Numbered from the stretch's first letter, positions 1 through 8,880 are shown. The stretch: 64,000 bases of DNA from Streptomyces sp. NBC_00234 (GCF_036195325.1 NZ_CP108101.1:6696001-6760000), one strand, 5' to 3'. The notes: a model not told the origin generated them from the letters alone. Numbers and translations are program-made.

Positions 1-1
1 C

Positions 2-112
2 GCGTCCGACGAGGTACGCCGCCGCTACCTGGGCGTCGTCGACGAGACGGCCGCCGAGGACGCGGACCGGGCGGGCACGGCCCCCCGCACGCTGAGCAGG
101 TGGTCCGCGTGA
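2..112 (+). CDS. livF: ABC transporter ATP-binding protein, LivF-like (3' end only)
   Basis: Only the last 36 codons lie in the window; the gene starts to the left. The frame reads through a tail of the type S-D-E-V-R-R-R-Y-L-G-V, which closes LivF-class ATPases of branched-chain amino-acid importers, followed by about 25 extra residues rich in Ala, Asp and Glu. Its TGA at 110-112 overlaps the GTG start of the next ATPase, so translation is coupled. The assignment rests on this short tail and on the livG-livH-livM-livK order that follows; no Walker motif is visible here. Confidence 0.75.
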   Translation, partial: ASDEVRRRYLGVVDETAAEDADRAGTAPRTLSRWSA

Positions 113-912
113 GGACCGCGCCCGTCACCACCGAACCCACGACGGCACCGGCCGCGCTCGCCGTCCGCGACGTGACCGTACGGTTCGCCGGCCTCACCGC
201 CCTCGACGGCATCTCCTTCACCGTCGAACCGGGCAGTGTGCACGCCGTCATCGGTCCCAACGGGGCAGGCAAGTCGACCTGCTTCAACGTGCTCTCGGGC
301 GTCTACAAGGCGTCCTCGGGAACGGTGCACCTCGGCACCACCGAGCTGACCGGACTCGCCCCGCACCGGATCGCCGCACTCGGCGTGGCCCGGACCTTCC
401 AGAACCTGGCCCTGCCCCCGCACGCCACGGTCGCCGAGAGCATGCTGCTCGGCCGGCACCGCCTCACCCGGTCCGGGTTCCTGGCCACCGGACTCCGGCT
501 GCCGTCCGCGGCCCGTGAGGCCCGGAGCCACCTCGAACGGGTCCGCGAGATCGCCGAGTTCATCGGTCTGGAGAAGGAGCTGGACCACCCCGCGGGCGCG
601 CTCCCGTACGGGAAGCAGAAGCTCGTCGAGCTCGGCCGCGCCCTGTGCATGGAACCGCAGGTGCTGCTCCTGGACGAACCCGTCGCCGGGATGACCGCCG
701 ACGAACGGCGCCGCGTGGCGGCGGTGGTCGCCGGTGTACGCGACAGCCTCGGCATCTCCATCGTGCTGGTCGAGCACGACATGGGGGTGGTGATGCGGCT
801 CGCGGACGCGGTGACCGTACTCGACTTCGGACGCAGGATCGCGGACGGCACACCCGCCGAGGTCCAGAACGACCCGGCCGTCGTCCGGGCCTACTTGGGG
901 GCACAGGAATGA
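109..912 (+). CDS. livG: ABC transporter ATP-binding protein, LivG-like
   Basis: Cytoplasmic ATPase of a branched-chain amino-acid (HAAT) type importer, 267 residues, normal for LivG. Visible motifs are Walker A GPNGAGKST near residue 49, the Q-loop region TFQNLALPP, a signature-equivalent LPYGKQKLVELGRAL, Walker B VLLLDEPVAGM and the H-loop in VLVEHDMGVV. I chose GTG 109 because it forms a GTGA overlap with the preceding stop; GTG 100 is an alternative adding three residues. Its own TGA overlaps the ATG of the permease gene (ATGA). The substrate cannot be read from sequence; branched-chain amino acids, urea and short amides are all known for this family. Confidence 0.93.
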   Translation: MRTAPVTTEPTTAPAALAVRDVTVRFAGLTALDGISFTVEPGSVHAVIGPNGAGKSTCFNVLSGVYKASSGTVHLGTTELTGLAPHRIAALGVARTFQNLALPPHATVAESMLLGRHRLTRSGFLATGLRLPSAAREARSHLERVREIAEFIGLEKELDHPAGALPYGKQKLVELGRALCMEPQVLLLDEPVAGMTADERRRVAAVVAGVRDSLGISIVLVEHDMGVVMRLADAVTVLDFGRRIADGTPAEVQNDPAVVRAYLGAQE

Positions 913-1799
913 CCACCTTCATCGAACTCCTCCTCGGCGGCCTCTCCATAGGCTCGGTCTACGCGCTGATCGCGCTCGGCTTCGTCGTCATCTTCAAGGC
1001 CACCGAGGTCGTCAACTTCGCCCACGCCTCCCTGCTGCTGGCCGGCGGGTACGTCACCGCCGTGCTCCACGACGACATCGGCTTCTGGCCCGCGCTCGCC
1101 GTCGGGATCGCCGGGGCCGCGGTCGTCGGTGCGTCGGTCGAGTTCTTCGTCATGCGCCGCTACCGGGGCAGCGACCACAGCGTCCTGGCCATCGTCACCA
1201 TCGGCGTCGACATCATCCTCGTCACCGAACTCACCCGGCGCATGGGCACCGACGTCCTGGCGCTCGGCGACCCGTGGGGCGACGACGTCGTCACCATCGG
1301 CGGAGTCACCCTCGCCGAGACCCGCATCGCGGCGTTCCTCGTGGCGGGACTCCTCATCACGGTGTTCCTGCTCGCCTTCCGGTACACCTCCTGGGGCGTC
1401 TCGATGCGGGCCGCCGCGGAGAACCCGCAGACCGCCGCCCTCATGGGCATCAAGCTCGGCAGGGTCTCGCTCTCCGCCTGGGCGGTCGCCGGAGCGCTCG
1501 CCGCCGTCGCCGCGCTCTTCCTCACCGTGTTCCCGACGCCCGGACTCGAACGCGCCACCTCGCTCGCCGCGCTCAAGGCGTTCCCCGCCGCGATCCTCGG
1601 CGGCCTCGACTCGACGACGGGCGCGCTCGCCGGAGGACTCATCGTCGGCGTCACCGAATCACTGGCCACCGGCTACCAGAGCGACCTGTCCTTCCTCGGA
1701 CGCGGCATCGGGGACCTCGCGCCCTATCTGGTGATGGTGCTCGTCCTGCTCGTCCGGCCCGCGGGACTCTTCGGCACGAAGGAGCTCGCCCGTGTCTGA
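909..1799 (+). CDS. livH: ABC transporter permease, LivH-like
   Basis: Integral membrane permease of the HAAT importer, 296 residues with about eight hydrophobic segments. The N-terminus (LLLGGLSIGSVYALIALGFV, then FKATEVVNFAHASLLLAGGY) is the classic LivH signature, and a second family block lies at AAAENPQTAALMGI. It pairs with the LivM-like permease to form the transmembrane pore. The start ATG overlaps the livG stop and the stop overlaps the livM GTG, so the order and dosage are translationally coupled. Confidence 0.95.
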   Translation: MTTFIELLLGGLSIGSVYALIALGFVVIFKATEVVNFAHASLLLAGGYVTAVLHDDIGFWPALAVGIAGAAVVGASVEFFVMRRYRGSDHSVLAIVTIGVDIILVTELTRRMGTDVLALGDPWGDDVVTIGGVTLAETRIAAFLVAGLLITVFLLAFRYTSWGVSMRAAAENPQTAALMGIKLGRVSLSAWAVAGALAAVAALFLTVFPTPGLERATSLAALKAFPAAILGGLDSTTGALAGGLIVGVTESLATGYQSDLSFLGRGIGDLAPYLVMVLVLLVRPAGLFGTKELARV

Positions 1800-2919
1800 C
1801 ACCGTCGAAACCGCCACGGCAGCCCCTGCGGCGCCCCCGGAGAAGACGTCCGCACCGGCCGGTCCCCTCCAGCGGCTGCGGCAGCCCCGTGCGTACCTCT
1901 GGCTCGTCGGTTCGGTGCTGCTCCTCGCGTTCCCGTTCTACCTGGACCGCTTCTGGCTCCAGGCCGGGCTGTTCGCGATGGCCGCCGCGATCGGGGCCAT
2001 CGGCATCAACCTCCTCACCGGCGCCACCGGCCAGCTCTCCATGGGCCACGCCTTCTTCCTCGCCGTGGGCGCGTACAGCTACTGCATCCTGGCGGGGGAG
2101 AGCAGCACCGAGAACGGCCACTCGCTCACCGGCCTCGGACTGCCCACCTGGCTCGCGGCGATCCTCGCCGTCCTGCTGGCGGGCGTGGCGGGCGGGGTCT
2201 TCAGCCCCATCGCGGGCCGGCTGCGGGGTGCCTACCTCGGCATCGCCACGCTCGCCCTGATCTTCATCGGCCAGCACGTGCTGTTCAACGCGGGCTCGCT
2301 CACCGGCGGCTTCAACGGCCGCCCCGTGCCGCCGCTCTCGCTGTTCGGATTCACCTTCGACGACACCGAGGTCGTCGTCGCGGCCGTCCCCTTCCAGTCC
2401 TCCGAGAAGCTCTGGTACGTGGCGCTGCTCGCCCTCCTGCTCAGCGGGCTCTTCGCCCGCGGGGTGCTGCGCGGCAGGCCCGGACGGGCGCTCAACGCCA
2501 TCCGTGACCACCGGATCGCCGCCGGAGTGATGGGCGTGCCGGTGGCCCGCTACCGGGCCGGGGTCTTCGTCCTGTCCTCGATGTACGCGGGCCTCGCGGG
2601 CGTCCTGCTCGCCCTGGTCTTCCAGCGGACCGTGCCGGAGTACTTCGGCATGATCCTGTCCCTCGAGTACCTCGCCATGATCGTCATCGGCGGGCTCGGC
2701 AGTGTCGCGGGTGCCGTCGTCGGCGCCGCCTTCGTGTCACTGCTGCCGCAGGTGCTCACCCACTACAGCGACTCCCTGCCCCTGGTCTCCGCACCGGGCA
2801 CGGGCGGTCTCGCACCGGGTGAGGCATCTCGCTATCTGTACGGCGCCGCGGTGGTCGCGGTGGTCCTGTTCCTGCCCGGCGGCCTTACGCGTCTGAAGAA
2901 ACCAGGGGAGAAGAAATGA
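1792..2919 (+). CDS. livM: ABC transporter permease, LivM-like
   Basis: Second permease of the importer, 375 residues. After a hydrophilic Ala/Pro-rich leader of about 35 residues come multiple membrane segments and the LivM hallmarks GINLLTGATGQLSMGHAFF and LRGAYLGIATLAL, plus the cytoplasmic coupling loop region RALNAIRDHRIAAGVMGV. GTG 1792 overlaps the end of livH by eight bases. It ends in the sequence that serves as ribosome site for the binding-protein gene (AGGGGAG at 2904-2910). Confidence 0.94.
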   Translation: MSDTVETATAAPAAPPEKTSAPAGPLQRLRQPRAYLWLVGSVLLLAFPFYLDRFWLQAGLFAMAAAIGAIGINLLTGATGQLSMGHAFFLAVGAYSYCILAGESSTENGHSLTGLGLPTWLAAILAVLLAGVAGGVFSPIAGRLRGAYLGIATLALIFIGQHVLFNAGSLTGGFNGRPVPPLSLFGFTFDDTEVVVAAVPFQSSEKLWYVALLALLLSGLFARGVLRGRPGRALNAIRDHRIAAGVMGVPVARYRAGVFVLSSMYAGLAGVLLALVFQRTVPEYFGMILSLEYLAMIVIGGLGSVAGAVVGAAFVSLLPQVLTHYSDSLPLVSAPGTGGLAPGEASRYLYGAAVVAVVLFLPGGLTRLKKPGEKK

Positions 2920-4169
2920 AACTGCGAGTGATCACGGCCGTATGCGCGGCCCTCACCCTCACGCTCGTGGGATGCAGCGGAAAGGCCACCGACAACGGCG
3001 GCGACAAGCAGGACAAGAGCGGGGTGAAGACCGGCGAGGGAGTCACCTCGTCGAAGATCACCCTCGGCGCCCTGACGGACATGACCGGTGTCTACGCCTC
3101 CCTGGGCAAGAGCGTCACCCAGGCCCAGCAGCTGTGGGTGAAGCAGACCAACGCCGCCGGCGGCATCTGCGACCGGAAGATCGAGCTCACGGTCCGCGAC
3201 CACGGTTACGACCCGCAGAAGGCCATCGCCGCCTACACCGAGCTCGAACCGGACGTGCTCGGCTTCACCCAGTTCATCGGCTCCCCGTTCGTCGCCGCCG
3301 TCGAGCAGCGCATCGACGGGCAGGACAAGGGCCTCGTCCTGCCGCAGGCATGGTCGGCGAGCCTGCTCGGCTCGAAGTACGTCCGGGTCCTCGGGGCCAC
3401 GTACGACATCGAGACGATCAACCTGATCGACTACCTGCTCACGGAGAAGCGCATCGCCAAGGGCGACAAGATCGGTCACGTCTACTTCGAGGGCGACTAC
3501 GGCGAGAACGCCCTGGCCGGCGCGGAGTACGCGGCGAAGGAGGCGGGGCTCACCGTCGTCCAGCAGAAGATCAAGCCCACGGACAACGACATGACCGCAC
3601 AGGTCTCCGCGCTCAAGCAGGCGGGCGTCAAGGCCATCGTCATCAGTGCGGGCCCGCGCCAGGCGGCCTCCCTGGTCGGCGTCGCGGCGGCCACCGGATT
3701 CAACGTTCCGGTCGTCGGCAACAACTCGGCCTTCGCCCCGCAGCTCCTCGCGACCCAGGCGGGCCCGGCCCTGCTGAAGGACTACTACATCGCGTCCTCG
3801 ACGCTGCCGATCGGCGACCCGGGAGCCGGCCCGGCGAAGCTCGCCAAGGAGTACGCGGCCCAGTACCCGAAGGACGGCCTCGACAACGGTGTGGTCGCCG
3901 GCTTCACGGCGGCGTCCGTCTACGGCGAGGCGCTGAAGAAGGCGTGCGAGGCGAAGGACCTCACCCGCGAGGGCGTCGACAAGGCGCTGCTCACCCTCAC
4001 CGCGTACGACAACGGATTCGGGATCACGCACGACTTCTCGGACCCGACGGCGCCGTCCACCCGCCAGAGCACCATCATGAAGCCGGACGCCAAGGCTCCC
4101 GGCGGCCTGAAGGTGGTCCGCCCGGCGGCGGTCGCCCCGGCGGCGGAGTCGTTCACGGTGAAGCCCTGA
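2916..4169 (+). CDS. livK: Branched-chain amino-acid type ABC transporter substrate-binding lipoprotein
   Basis: Extracytoplasmic solute-binding lipoprotein, 417 residues. Residues 1-20 form a signal peptide ending in the lipobox LVGC (Cys 20), then a Gly/Lys/Asp-rich linker, then a periplasmic-binding-protein type I fold beginning ITLGALTDMTGVYASLG. The ATG overlaps the livM stop (ATGA) and has a strong AGGGGAG site. It is last in the operon; such binding proteins are needed in excess over the membrane parts, so a strong internal ribosome site makes sense. The ligand is not determinable from sequence. Confidence 0.94.
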   Translation: MKLRVITAVCAALTLTLVGCSGKATDNGGDKQDKSGVKTGEGVTSSKITLGALTDMTGVYASLGKSVTQAQQLWVKQTNAAGGICDRKIELTVRDHGYDPQKAIAAYTELEPDVLGFTQFIGSPFVAAVEQRIDGQDKGLVLPQAWSASLLGSKYVRVLGATYDIETINLIDYLLTEKRIAKGDKIGHVYFEGDYGENALAGAEYAAKEAGLTVVQQKIKPTDNDMTAQVSALKQAGVKAIVISAGPRQAASLVGVAAATGFNVPVVGNNSAFAPQLLATQAGPALLKDYYIASSTLPIGDPGAGPAKLAKEYAAQYPKDGLDNGVVAGFTAASVYGEALKKACEAKDLTREGVDKALLTLTAYDNGFGITHDFSDPTAPSTRQSTIMKPDAKAPGGLKVVRPAAVAPAAESFTVKP

Positions 4170-4196
4170 CCCGAAGCCCTGACCCTCTGAAGCCCT

Positions 4197-4228
4197 GAAC
4201 GGGCCCGGCCGACCGGCCGGGCCCGTTC
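4197..4228 (+). terminator. Rho-independent-like terminator of the liv operon
   Basis: Perfect 14-base inverted repeat GAACGGGCCCGGCC / GGCCGGGCCCGTTC with a four-base loop, 27 bases after the livK stop. There is no T-tract, as usual in Streptomyces. Confidence 0.8.
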
Positions 4229-4433
4229 AGGCGTTCCCGGGCACCGGCAGCAGTCCGCGGCCCGCCGAGGAAGCTCTCCACCCGGCCGGGAGCGGCCTGC
4301 GGGCCCGCCCTCGCGCCCCATGCCCACCTGCCGGTTCCGCGCCCCGTACAGGCCGTACAGGCCGCGCAGGGCGTACGGCCCGCCCAAGCCGTACGGGCCG
4401 CCCCGTCCCCGCACGACAGCCCGTCCCGCACGC

Positions 4434-4472
4434 ACGAGGGCCCGGATACTGGGGAAGTATCCGGGCCCTCGT
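4434..4472 (-). terminator. Terminator of psd-pssA
   Basis: Near-perfect stem with arms ACGAGGGCCCGGATACT and AGTATCCGGGCCCTCGT around a five-base loop, 20 bases past the pssA stop codon on the minus strand. It is symmetrical enough to act in both directions. Confidence 0.8.
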
Positions 4473-4491
4473 ATACGTCGTACGTGCGGTG

Positions 4492-5346
4492 CTACGGCAG
4501 CTGAGCCGCTCGCGCCTCGCGCCGATTGTCGCGGAAGGTGTTCACCCGCCGTGCCGTCGCGAACAGCGGGATCACCGCACCCATCACGACCTGCAGCGCG
4601 CAGCCCGTCTGGAGGAGCAGCTGACCACCCGGGGCGTCGAACGCCCAGGCGGCGAGGAGCCCCATCGCGGCAACGATCCAGCCGAGCATCGCCACCGCGA
4701 GAACGCCCCGCGGCTTGGGGTACTCGACCCGGCTGACCATCAGCCACGCCACTCCGACGATCGCGAGCAGCGTCGGCACGAAGGGCAGCTCCAGGAGCAC
4801 GATCGAGACGACCGTGAGCGCTCCGAAGGGGCTGGGCATGCCCTGGAACATGCCGTCCTTCATGGTCACGCAGGAGAATCTCGCAAGCCGCAGGACCACC
4901 GCCAGCAGCACCACGATCGCCGCCAGCGCCGACACCCGCTGCTGGGCGTCGTCCGCGACCATGCCGTACACCAGCACGAAGTACGCCGGAGCGAGTCCGA
5001 AACTGATCAGGTCGGAGAGGTTGTCCAGCTCCGCGCCCATCGGGGAGGAGCGCAGCTTGCGTGCGACGAGCCCGTCGCACAGATCGAAGATCGCCGCCAG
5101 CAGCATCAGGATCACGGCGGTGGCGGCGGAGTTCCGCGCCATGCCGCTCTCGTTGCTGCCCGTGAGGTGCGGGATGAGGATCCCCGTGGTGGTGAAGTAC
5201 ACCGCCATGAATCCGCACGTGGCGTTACCGAGCGTGAGGGTGTCCGCTATCGACAGCCTCATCGACAGCGGCATGTCCTCGGAGTCGTCCTCCTCGGCCG
5301 CCTCCGGCACCCAGCCGGCCTGCGTTTCGGGATCAATCACGGTCAA
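4492..5346 (-). CDS. pssA: CDP-diacylglycerol--serine O-phosphatidyltransferase
   Basis: Membrane enzyme that makes phosphatidylserine from CDP-diacylglycerol and serine, the step before Psd. It has 284 residues. The CDP-alcohol phosphatidyltransferase motif is intact: D-G-(x)2-A-R within DLCDGLVARKL, then G-(x)3-D-(x)3-D within GAELDNLSDLISFG. An acidic N-terminus (about 35 residues) precedes roughly eight membrane segments. The frame opens at TTG 5346; GTG 5340 is a good alternative, and both overlap the psd stop, so pssA is translationally coupled behind psd. Order and content match the phosphatidylethanolamine pair of other actinomycetes. Confidence 0.95.
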   Translation of the reverse strand: MTVIDPETQAGWVPEAAEEDDSEDMPLSMRLSIADTLTLGNATCGFMAVYFTTTGILIPHLTGSNESGMARNSAATAVILMLLAAIFDLCDGLVARKLRSSPMGAELDNLSDLISFGLAPAYFVLVYGMVADDAQQRVSALAAIVVLLAVVLRLARFSCVTMKDGMFQGMPSPFGALTVVSIVLLELPFVPTLLAIVGVAWLMVSRVEYPKPRGVLAVAMLGWIVAAMGLLAAWAFDAPGGQLLLQTGCALQVVMGAVIPLFATARRVNTFRDNRREARAAQLP

Positions 5347-5980
5347 TGCGAGTCACCCCCGCGGTGGTGGCCTGGCCGACCTCGACCGCGACATCGATAC
5401 CTTCCGGAAGGTAGATGTCCACGCGCGAGCCGAAGCGGATCAGGCCGATGCGCTCGCCCTGCTCCACCTTCGTGCCCTGGGGGAGGTACGGGACGATGCG
5501 ACGGGCGACCGCTCCCGCGATCTGCACCATCTCGATGTCGCCGAGCTCCGTGTCGAAGTGCCAGACAACGCGCTCGTTGTTCTCGCTCTCCTTGTTGAAC
5601 GCCGGGACGAACCCGCCGGGGATGTGCTCGACCGAGGTCACCGTGCCCGCCAGCGGTGCACGGTTGACGTGCACGTTCAGCGGGCTCATGAAGATCGCGA
5701 CGCGGGTGCGCCCGTCCTTCCACGGCATGATGCTCTGCACCACGCCGTCGGCCGGCGAAATGACCCGGCCCTCGGTGATCTCGCGCTCGGGGTCGCGGAA
5801 GAACCAGAGCATGCCCGCCGCGAGCGCGGTGGTGGGCACGGCCACTGCGGCCCAGCGCCCGGACTTGCGCGCCCGGGAGAGGCTGAGAGCCGCAGTGGCG
5901 AGGGTCGGCAGGAGCCACGGCGAAGCTCCGCGTGCGAGGCGAACCCCGCCGCGGGGTGCAGAGGTATGGCTGTCGGGCAT
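5333..5980 (-). CDS. psd: Phosphatidylserine decarboxylase proenzyme
   Basis: Converts phosphatidylserine to phosphatidylethanolamine at the membrane. The 215-residue form is the short, actinobacterial type. The self-cleavage site is visible as FGSRV near residue 190; cleavage between G and S creates the pyruvoyl group on the small C-terminal alpha chain. Other conserved blocks are FFRDPER, SPADGVV, FMSPLNVHVNRAP and HFDTELGD. I chose ATG 5980 because GAAGG lies just before it; an upstream in-frame ATG at 6016 would add 12 residues without conserved character. Confidence 0.95.
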   Translation of the reverse strand: MPDSHTSAPRGGVRLARGASPWLLPTLATAALSLSRARKSGRWAAVAVPTTALAAGMLWFFRDPEREITEGRVISPADGVVQSIMPWKDGRTRVAIFMSPLNVHVNRAPLAGTVTSVEHIPGGFVPAFNKESENNERVVWHFDTELGDIEMVQIAGAVARRIVPYLPQGTKVEQGERIGLIRFGSRVDIYLPEGIDVAVEVGQATTAGVTRIDRD

Positions 5981-6040
5981 GAATGACCTTCGTAGCGGAT
6001 GATGCCGCGCTGGCAACGGGGGACGGCGGCTTTTCCGGCG

Positions 6041-6127
6041 ATGCTATCGGTTGCGGGCCACAACTGGGCAAGCCAGCAGCCGAGTCGAACCGCCCACGGG
6101 CACCGGCCGAGGATCACAGGGTGTGAT
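6041..6127 (-). promoter_or_regulatory. psd upstream region: small palindrome and possible promoter
   Basis: Between the acyl-CoA dehydrogenase stop and psd lies a short perfect inverted repeat ATCACA-GGG-TGTGAT (6113-6127). Below it are a possible -35 (TTGCCC, 6066-6071 on the minus strand) and a possible -10 (TAGCAT, 6041-6046) with a long 19-base spacer. The hairpin may end the upstream operon or bind a regulator. Weak evidence. Confidence 0.3.
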
Positions 6128-6160
6128 GTTCTTCGCGGCAAAATCACCCCGAAAGGGACA

Positions 6161-7366
6161 TCAACCCTGGAACCGGTACTCCTCGAGGAGTCGGCGCCCA
6201 ATGATCATTTTCTGGATCTCGGCGGTACCTTCACCGATCAGCAGCATCGGTGCCTCCCGGTAGAGGCGCTCGATCTCGTACTCCTTGGAGAAGCCGTAAC
6301 CGCCGTGGATACGGAAGGCGTCTTCGACGACTTCCTTGCAGTACTCGGAGGCGAGGTACTTCGCCATCCCTGCCTCCAGGTCGTTTCGTTCCCCGGAGTC
6401 CTTTTTGCGTGCTGCGTTCACCATCATCGCATGGGCGGCTTCGACCTTGGTGGCCATTTCGGCCAGCTTGAACTGGATGGCCTGGTGCTGGGCGATCGGC
6501 TTTCCGAAGGTGTGGCGCTGCTGCGCGTAGGAAACACCCAGCTCAAATGCACGCTGCGCTACCCCGCAGCCACGTGCGGCCACATTGACCCGGCCGACCT
6601 CCACGCCGTCCATCATTTGGTAAAACCCTCGGCCGGTGGTGCCGCCGAGTACACGATTGGCCGGAATACGTAGTCCGTCCATGATGAGTTCCGTCGTGTC
6701 GACGCCCTTGTAACCCATCTTGTCGATCTTCCCGGGGATGGTGAGGCCGGGGCGGACCTCGCCGAAGCCCGGCTCCTTCTCCACCAGGAAGGTCGTCATC
6801 GACTTGTGCGGGGCCGTGCCCTCGGGGTGGCCTTCGTCACTGCGGCACAGGACGGCGACCAGGTTGGACGTGCCGCCGTTCGTCAGCCACATCTTCTGGC
6901 CGTTGAGGACGTACTCGTCGCCGTCCCGCACACCCTTGGAGCTGATCGCGGAGACGTCGGAGCCCAGCGCCGGCTCGGACATCGAGAACGCGCCCCGCAC
7001 CTCGCCCAGCGCCATGCGCGGCAGGAACGTGTCCTTCTGCTCCTGCGTTCCGTGCTGCTTGAGCATGTACGCCACGATGAAGTGCGTGTTGATGATTCCC
7101 GACACGCTCATCCAGCCGCGGGCGATTTCCTCCACGCAGAGCGCGTATGTGAGAAGCGACTCACCCAGGCCCCCGTACTCCTCGGGGATCATCAGCCCGA
7201 AGAGGCCGAGCTCCTTCAGTCCCTCGACGATCTCCGTCGGGTACTCGTCGCGGTGCTCCAGCTGGGTCGCGACCGGAATGATCTCCTTGTCGACGAAATC
7301 CCGCACCGTGGAGAGGATTTCCTGCTGGATGTCGGTCAGACCGGCGGTCTGGGCGAGTCGCGTCAT
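6161..7366 (-). CDS. mcd: Acyl-CoA dehydrogenase, probable (2S)-methylsuccinyl-CoA dehydrogenase
   Basis: FAD-dependent acyl-CoA dehydrogenase of 401 residues. Seen are the FAD/substrate blocks FSMSEPALGSDVSAI and MWLTNGG, the C-terminal helix LYREAPMLLIGEGTAEIQ with the catalytic-base Glu of the family in the GEGT context, and a tail GRRLLEEY. Sitting last in an operon with ccr, the mutase, the CoA lyase and the hydratase, it most likely oxidises methylsuccinyl-CoA to mesaconyl-CoA in the ethylmalonyl-CoA pathway. It is shorter than the roughly 550-residue proteobacterial Mcd, so the role is inferred from context; a short-chain or branched acyl-CoA role is the alternative. Confidence 0.85.
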   Translation of the reverse strand: MTRLAQTAGLTDIQQEILSTVRDFVDKEIIPVATQLEHRDEYPTEIVEGLKELGLFGLMIPEEYGGLGESLLTYALCVEEIARGWMSVSGIINTHFIVAYMLKQHGTQEQKDTFLPRMALGEVRGAFSMSEPALGSDVSAISSKGVRDGDEYVLNGQKMWLTNGGTSNLVAVLCRSDEGHPEGTAPHKSMTTFLVEKEPGFGEVRPGLTIPGKIDKMGYKGVDTTELIMDGLRIPANRVLGGTTGRGFYQMMDGVEVGRVNVAARGCGVAQRAFELGVSYAQQRHTFGKPIAQHQAIQFKLAEMATKVEAAHAMMVNAARKKDSGERNDLEAGMAKYLASEYCKEVVEDAFRIHGGYGFSKEYEIERLYREAPMLLIGEGTAEIQKMIIGRRLLEEYRFQG

Positions 7367-7393
7367 GACTGCTTCTCCTGTGACTTCACGCGG

Positions 7394-7897
7394 TTAGTTG
7401 GAGGGGACGGGGCGGCCGGGCTGCTCGCCGCCGCGCTCCTTGATGTACGTCTCGGTGGGGACCATGACCTTGCGGCGGAACACGCAGACGACGGTGCCGT
7501 CCTGCTTGTAGCCCTTGGTCTCGACGTACACGATCCCGCGGTCGCTCTTGGACTTGGACGGCGTCTTGTCGAGGACGGTCGTCTCGCCGTAGATCGTGTC
7601 GCCGTGGAAGGTCGGCGCGATGTGCTTGAGCGACTCGACCTCCAGGTTCGCGATCGCCTTGCCGGACACGTCCGGGACCGACATGCCGAGGAGCAGCGAG
7701 TAGATGTAGTTGCCGACCACGACGTTCTTCCCGAAGTCGGTGGTCTTCTCGGCGTAATTGCTGTCCATGTGGAGCGGGTGGTGATTCATGGTCAGCAGGC
7801 AGAAGAGGTGGTCGTCGTACTCGGTGACCGTCTTTCCGGGCCAGTGCTTGTAGACGGCACCGACTTCGAACTCCTCATATGTGCGTCCGAACTGCAT
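7394..7897 (-). CDS. mch: MaoC-type dehydratase, probable mesaconyl-CoA hydratase
   Basis: Hot-dog fold (R)-hydratase of 167 residues. The MaoC catalytic pattern is recognisable in EYDDHLFCLLTMNHHPLHMD (Asp plus His), and PTFHGDTIYGETTVL is a second family block. Context gives the function: hydration of mesaconyl-CoA to beta-methylmalyl-CoA, between the dehydrogenase and the CoA lyase. The ATG at 7897 is only two bases past the lyase stop and its GGAGG site is inside the end of the lyase gene, so the pair is co-translated. Confidence 0.87.
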   Translation of the reverse strand: MQFGRTYEEFEVGAVYKHWPGKTVTEYDDHLFCLLTMNHHPLHMDSNYAEKTTDFGKNVVVGNYIYSLLLGMSVPDVSGKAIANLEVESLKHIAPTFHGDTIYGETTVLDKTPSKSKSDRGIVYVETKGYKQDGTVVCVFRRKVMVPTETYIKERGGEQPGRPVPSN

Positions 7898-7899
7898 GA

Positions 7900-8880
7900 T
7901 CAGGCCTCCGGGGCTTCGAACTTGGAGGTGCGCTGCATGCCGGCCGCGCGGCCCTTGCCCGCGATGACGAGCGCCATCTTGCGGCTGGCCTCGTCGATCA
8001 TCTCGTCGCCGAGCATGGCCGAGCCCTTCTTGCCGCCCTCCTCGGAGGTGCACCAGTCGTAGGCGTCGAGGATCAGCTCGGCGTGGTCGTAGTCCTCCTG
8101 CGAGGGCGAGAACACCTCGTTGGCCGCGTCGACCTGACCGGGGTGCAGCACCCACTTGCCGTCGAAGCCCAGCGCCGCCGCGCGGCCCGCGACCTCGCGG
8201 TACGCGTCGACGTCACGGATCTGGAGGAAGGGACCGTCGATCGCCTGGAGGTCGTGCGTACGGGCCGCCATCAGAATGCGCATCAGGATGTAGTGGTACG
8301 CGTCCGCCGGGTAGCCGGGCGGCTGCTGGCCGACGACCAGGGTCTTCATGTTGATCGACGCCATGAAGTCGGCCGGGCCGAAGATCAGCGTCTCCAGACG
8401 CGGCGAGGCGGCGGCGATGTCGTCGATGTTCACCAGGCCCTTGGCGTTCTCGATCTGCGCCTCGATGCCGATCTTCCCGACCTCGAAGCCCATCGTCTTC
8501 TCGATCTGGGTCAGCAGCAGGTCCAGCGCGACGACCTGCTGGGCGTCCTGGACCTTCGGCAGCATGATGCAGTCGAGGTTCGGGCCCGCGCCCTCGACGA
8601 CCGTGATGACGTCGCGGTACGTCCAGTGCGTCGTCCAGTCGTTGACCCGCACGACCCGGGTCTTGCCCGTCCAGTCGCCGTTGTTGAGCGCGTCGACGAT
8701 GTGGTGACGGGCGCCTTCCTTGGCGAGCGGTGCGCAGGCGTCCTCCAGGTCCAGGAAGACCTGGTCGGCGGGAAGGCCCTGGGCCTTCTCCAGGAACCGC
8801 GGGTTCGAGCCCGGCACGGCCAGACAGGAGCGGCGCGGACGCAGGCGGTTCACGGGGGCGGCGGGCGACGGGCTGGTCAT
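7900..8880 (-). CDS. mcl: HpcH/HpaI (CitE-like) lyase, probable L-malyl-CoA/beta-methylmalyl-CoA lyase
   Basis: TIM-barrel CoA-ester lyase of 326 residues. Blocks typical of the CitE/Mcl family are RSCLAVPGSNPRFLEKA, FLDLEDACAP (metal-binding acidic residues), IGIEAQIENAKGL and TLIFGPADFMASI, and a C-terminal GFDGKWVLHPGQV. It would split beta-methylmalyl-CoA into glyoxylate and propionyl-CoA. ATG 8880 overlaps the TGA of the mutase gene (ATGA). Long open frames on this strand through 10863 are a shifted reading of the mutase, not an N-terminal extension. Confidence 0.9.
   Translation of the reverse strand: MTSPSPAAPVNRLRPRRSCLAVPGSNPRFLEKAQGLPADQVFLDLEDACAPLAKEGARHHIVDALNNGDWTGKTRVVRVNDWTTHWTYRDVITVVEGAGPNLDCIMLPKVQDAQQVVALDLLLTQIEKTMGFEVGKIGIEAQIENAKGLVNIDDIAAASPRLETLIFGPADFMASINMKTLVVGQQPPGYPADAYHYILMRILMAARTHDLQAIDGPFLQIRDVDAYREVAGRAAALGFDGKWVLHPGQVDAANEVFSPSQEDYDHAELILDAYDWCTSEEGGKKGSAMLGDEMIDEASRKMALVIAGKGRAAGMQRTSKFEAPEA

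Larger units (their letters stand above)
4170..4491. other. Convergent intergenic region with two terminators
   Basis: This 322-base gap separates the rightward transporter operon from the leftward psd-pssA pair. It holds a hairpin at each end (listed separately). Just after the livK stop, the decamer GAAGCCCTGA appears three times between 4160 and 4199. The middle (about 4337-4415) is low-complexity, with repeated GTACAGG and GTACGG units that would read as Pro/Tyr/Arg or Gly/Tyr/Leu repeats. I see no ribosome site or coding signature there. Confidence 0.6.

Noticed and set aside
4320..4736. A plus-strand frame with Pro-Tyr-Arg repeats over the pssA terminator region
   Set aside because: It crosses the terminator hairpin and the end of pssA on the other strand; no ribosome site or conserved end. 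I keep only the note of low-complexity DNA.
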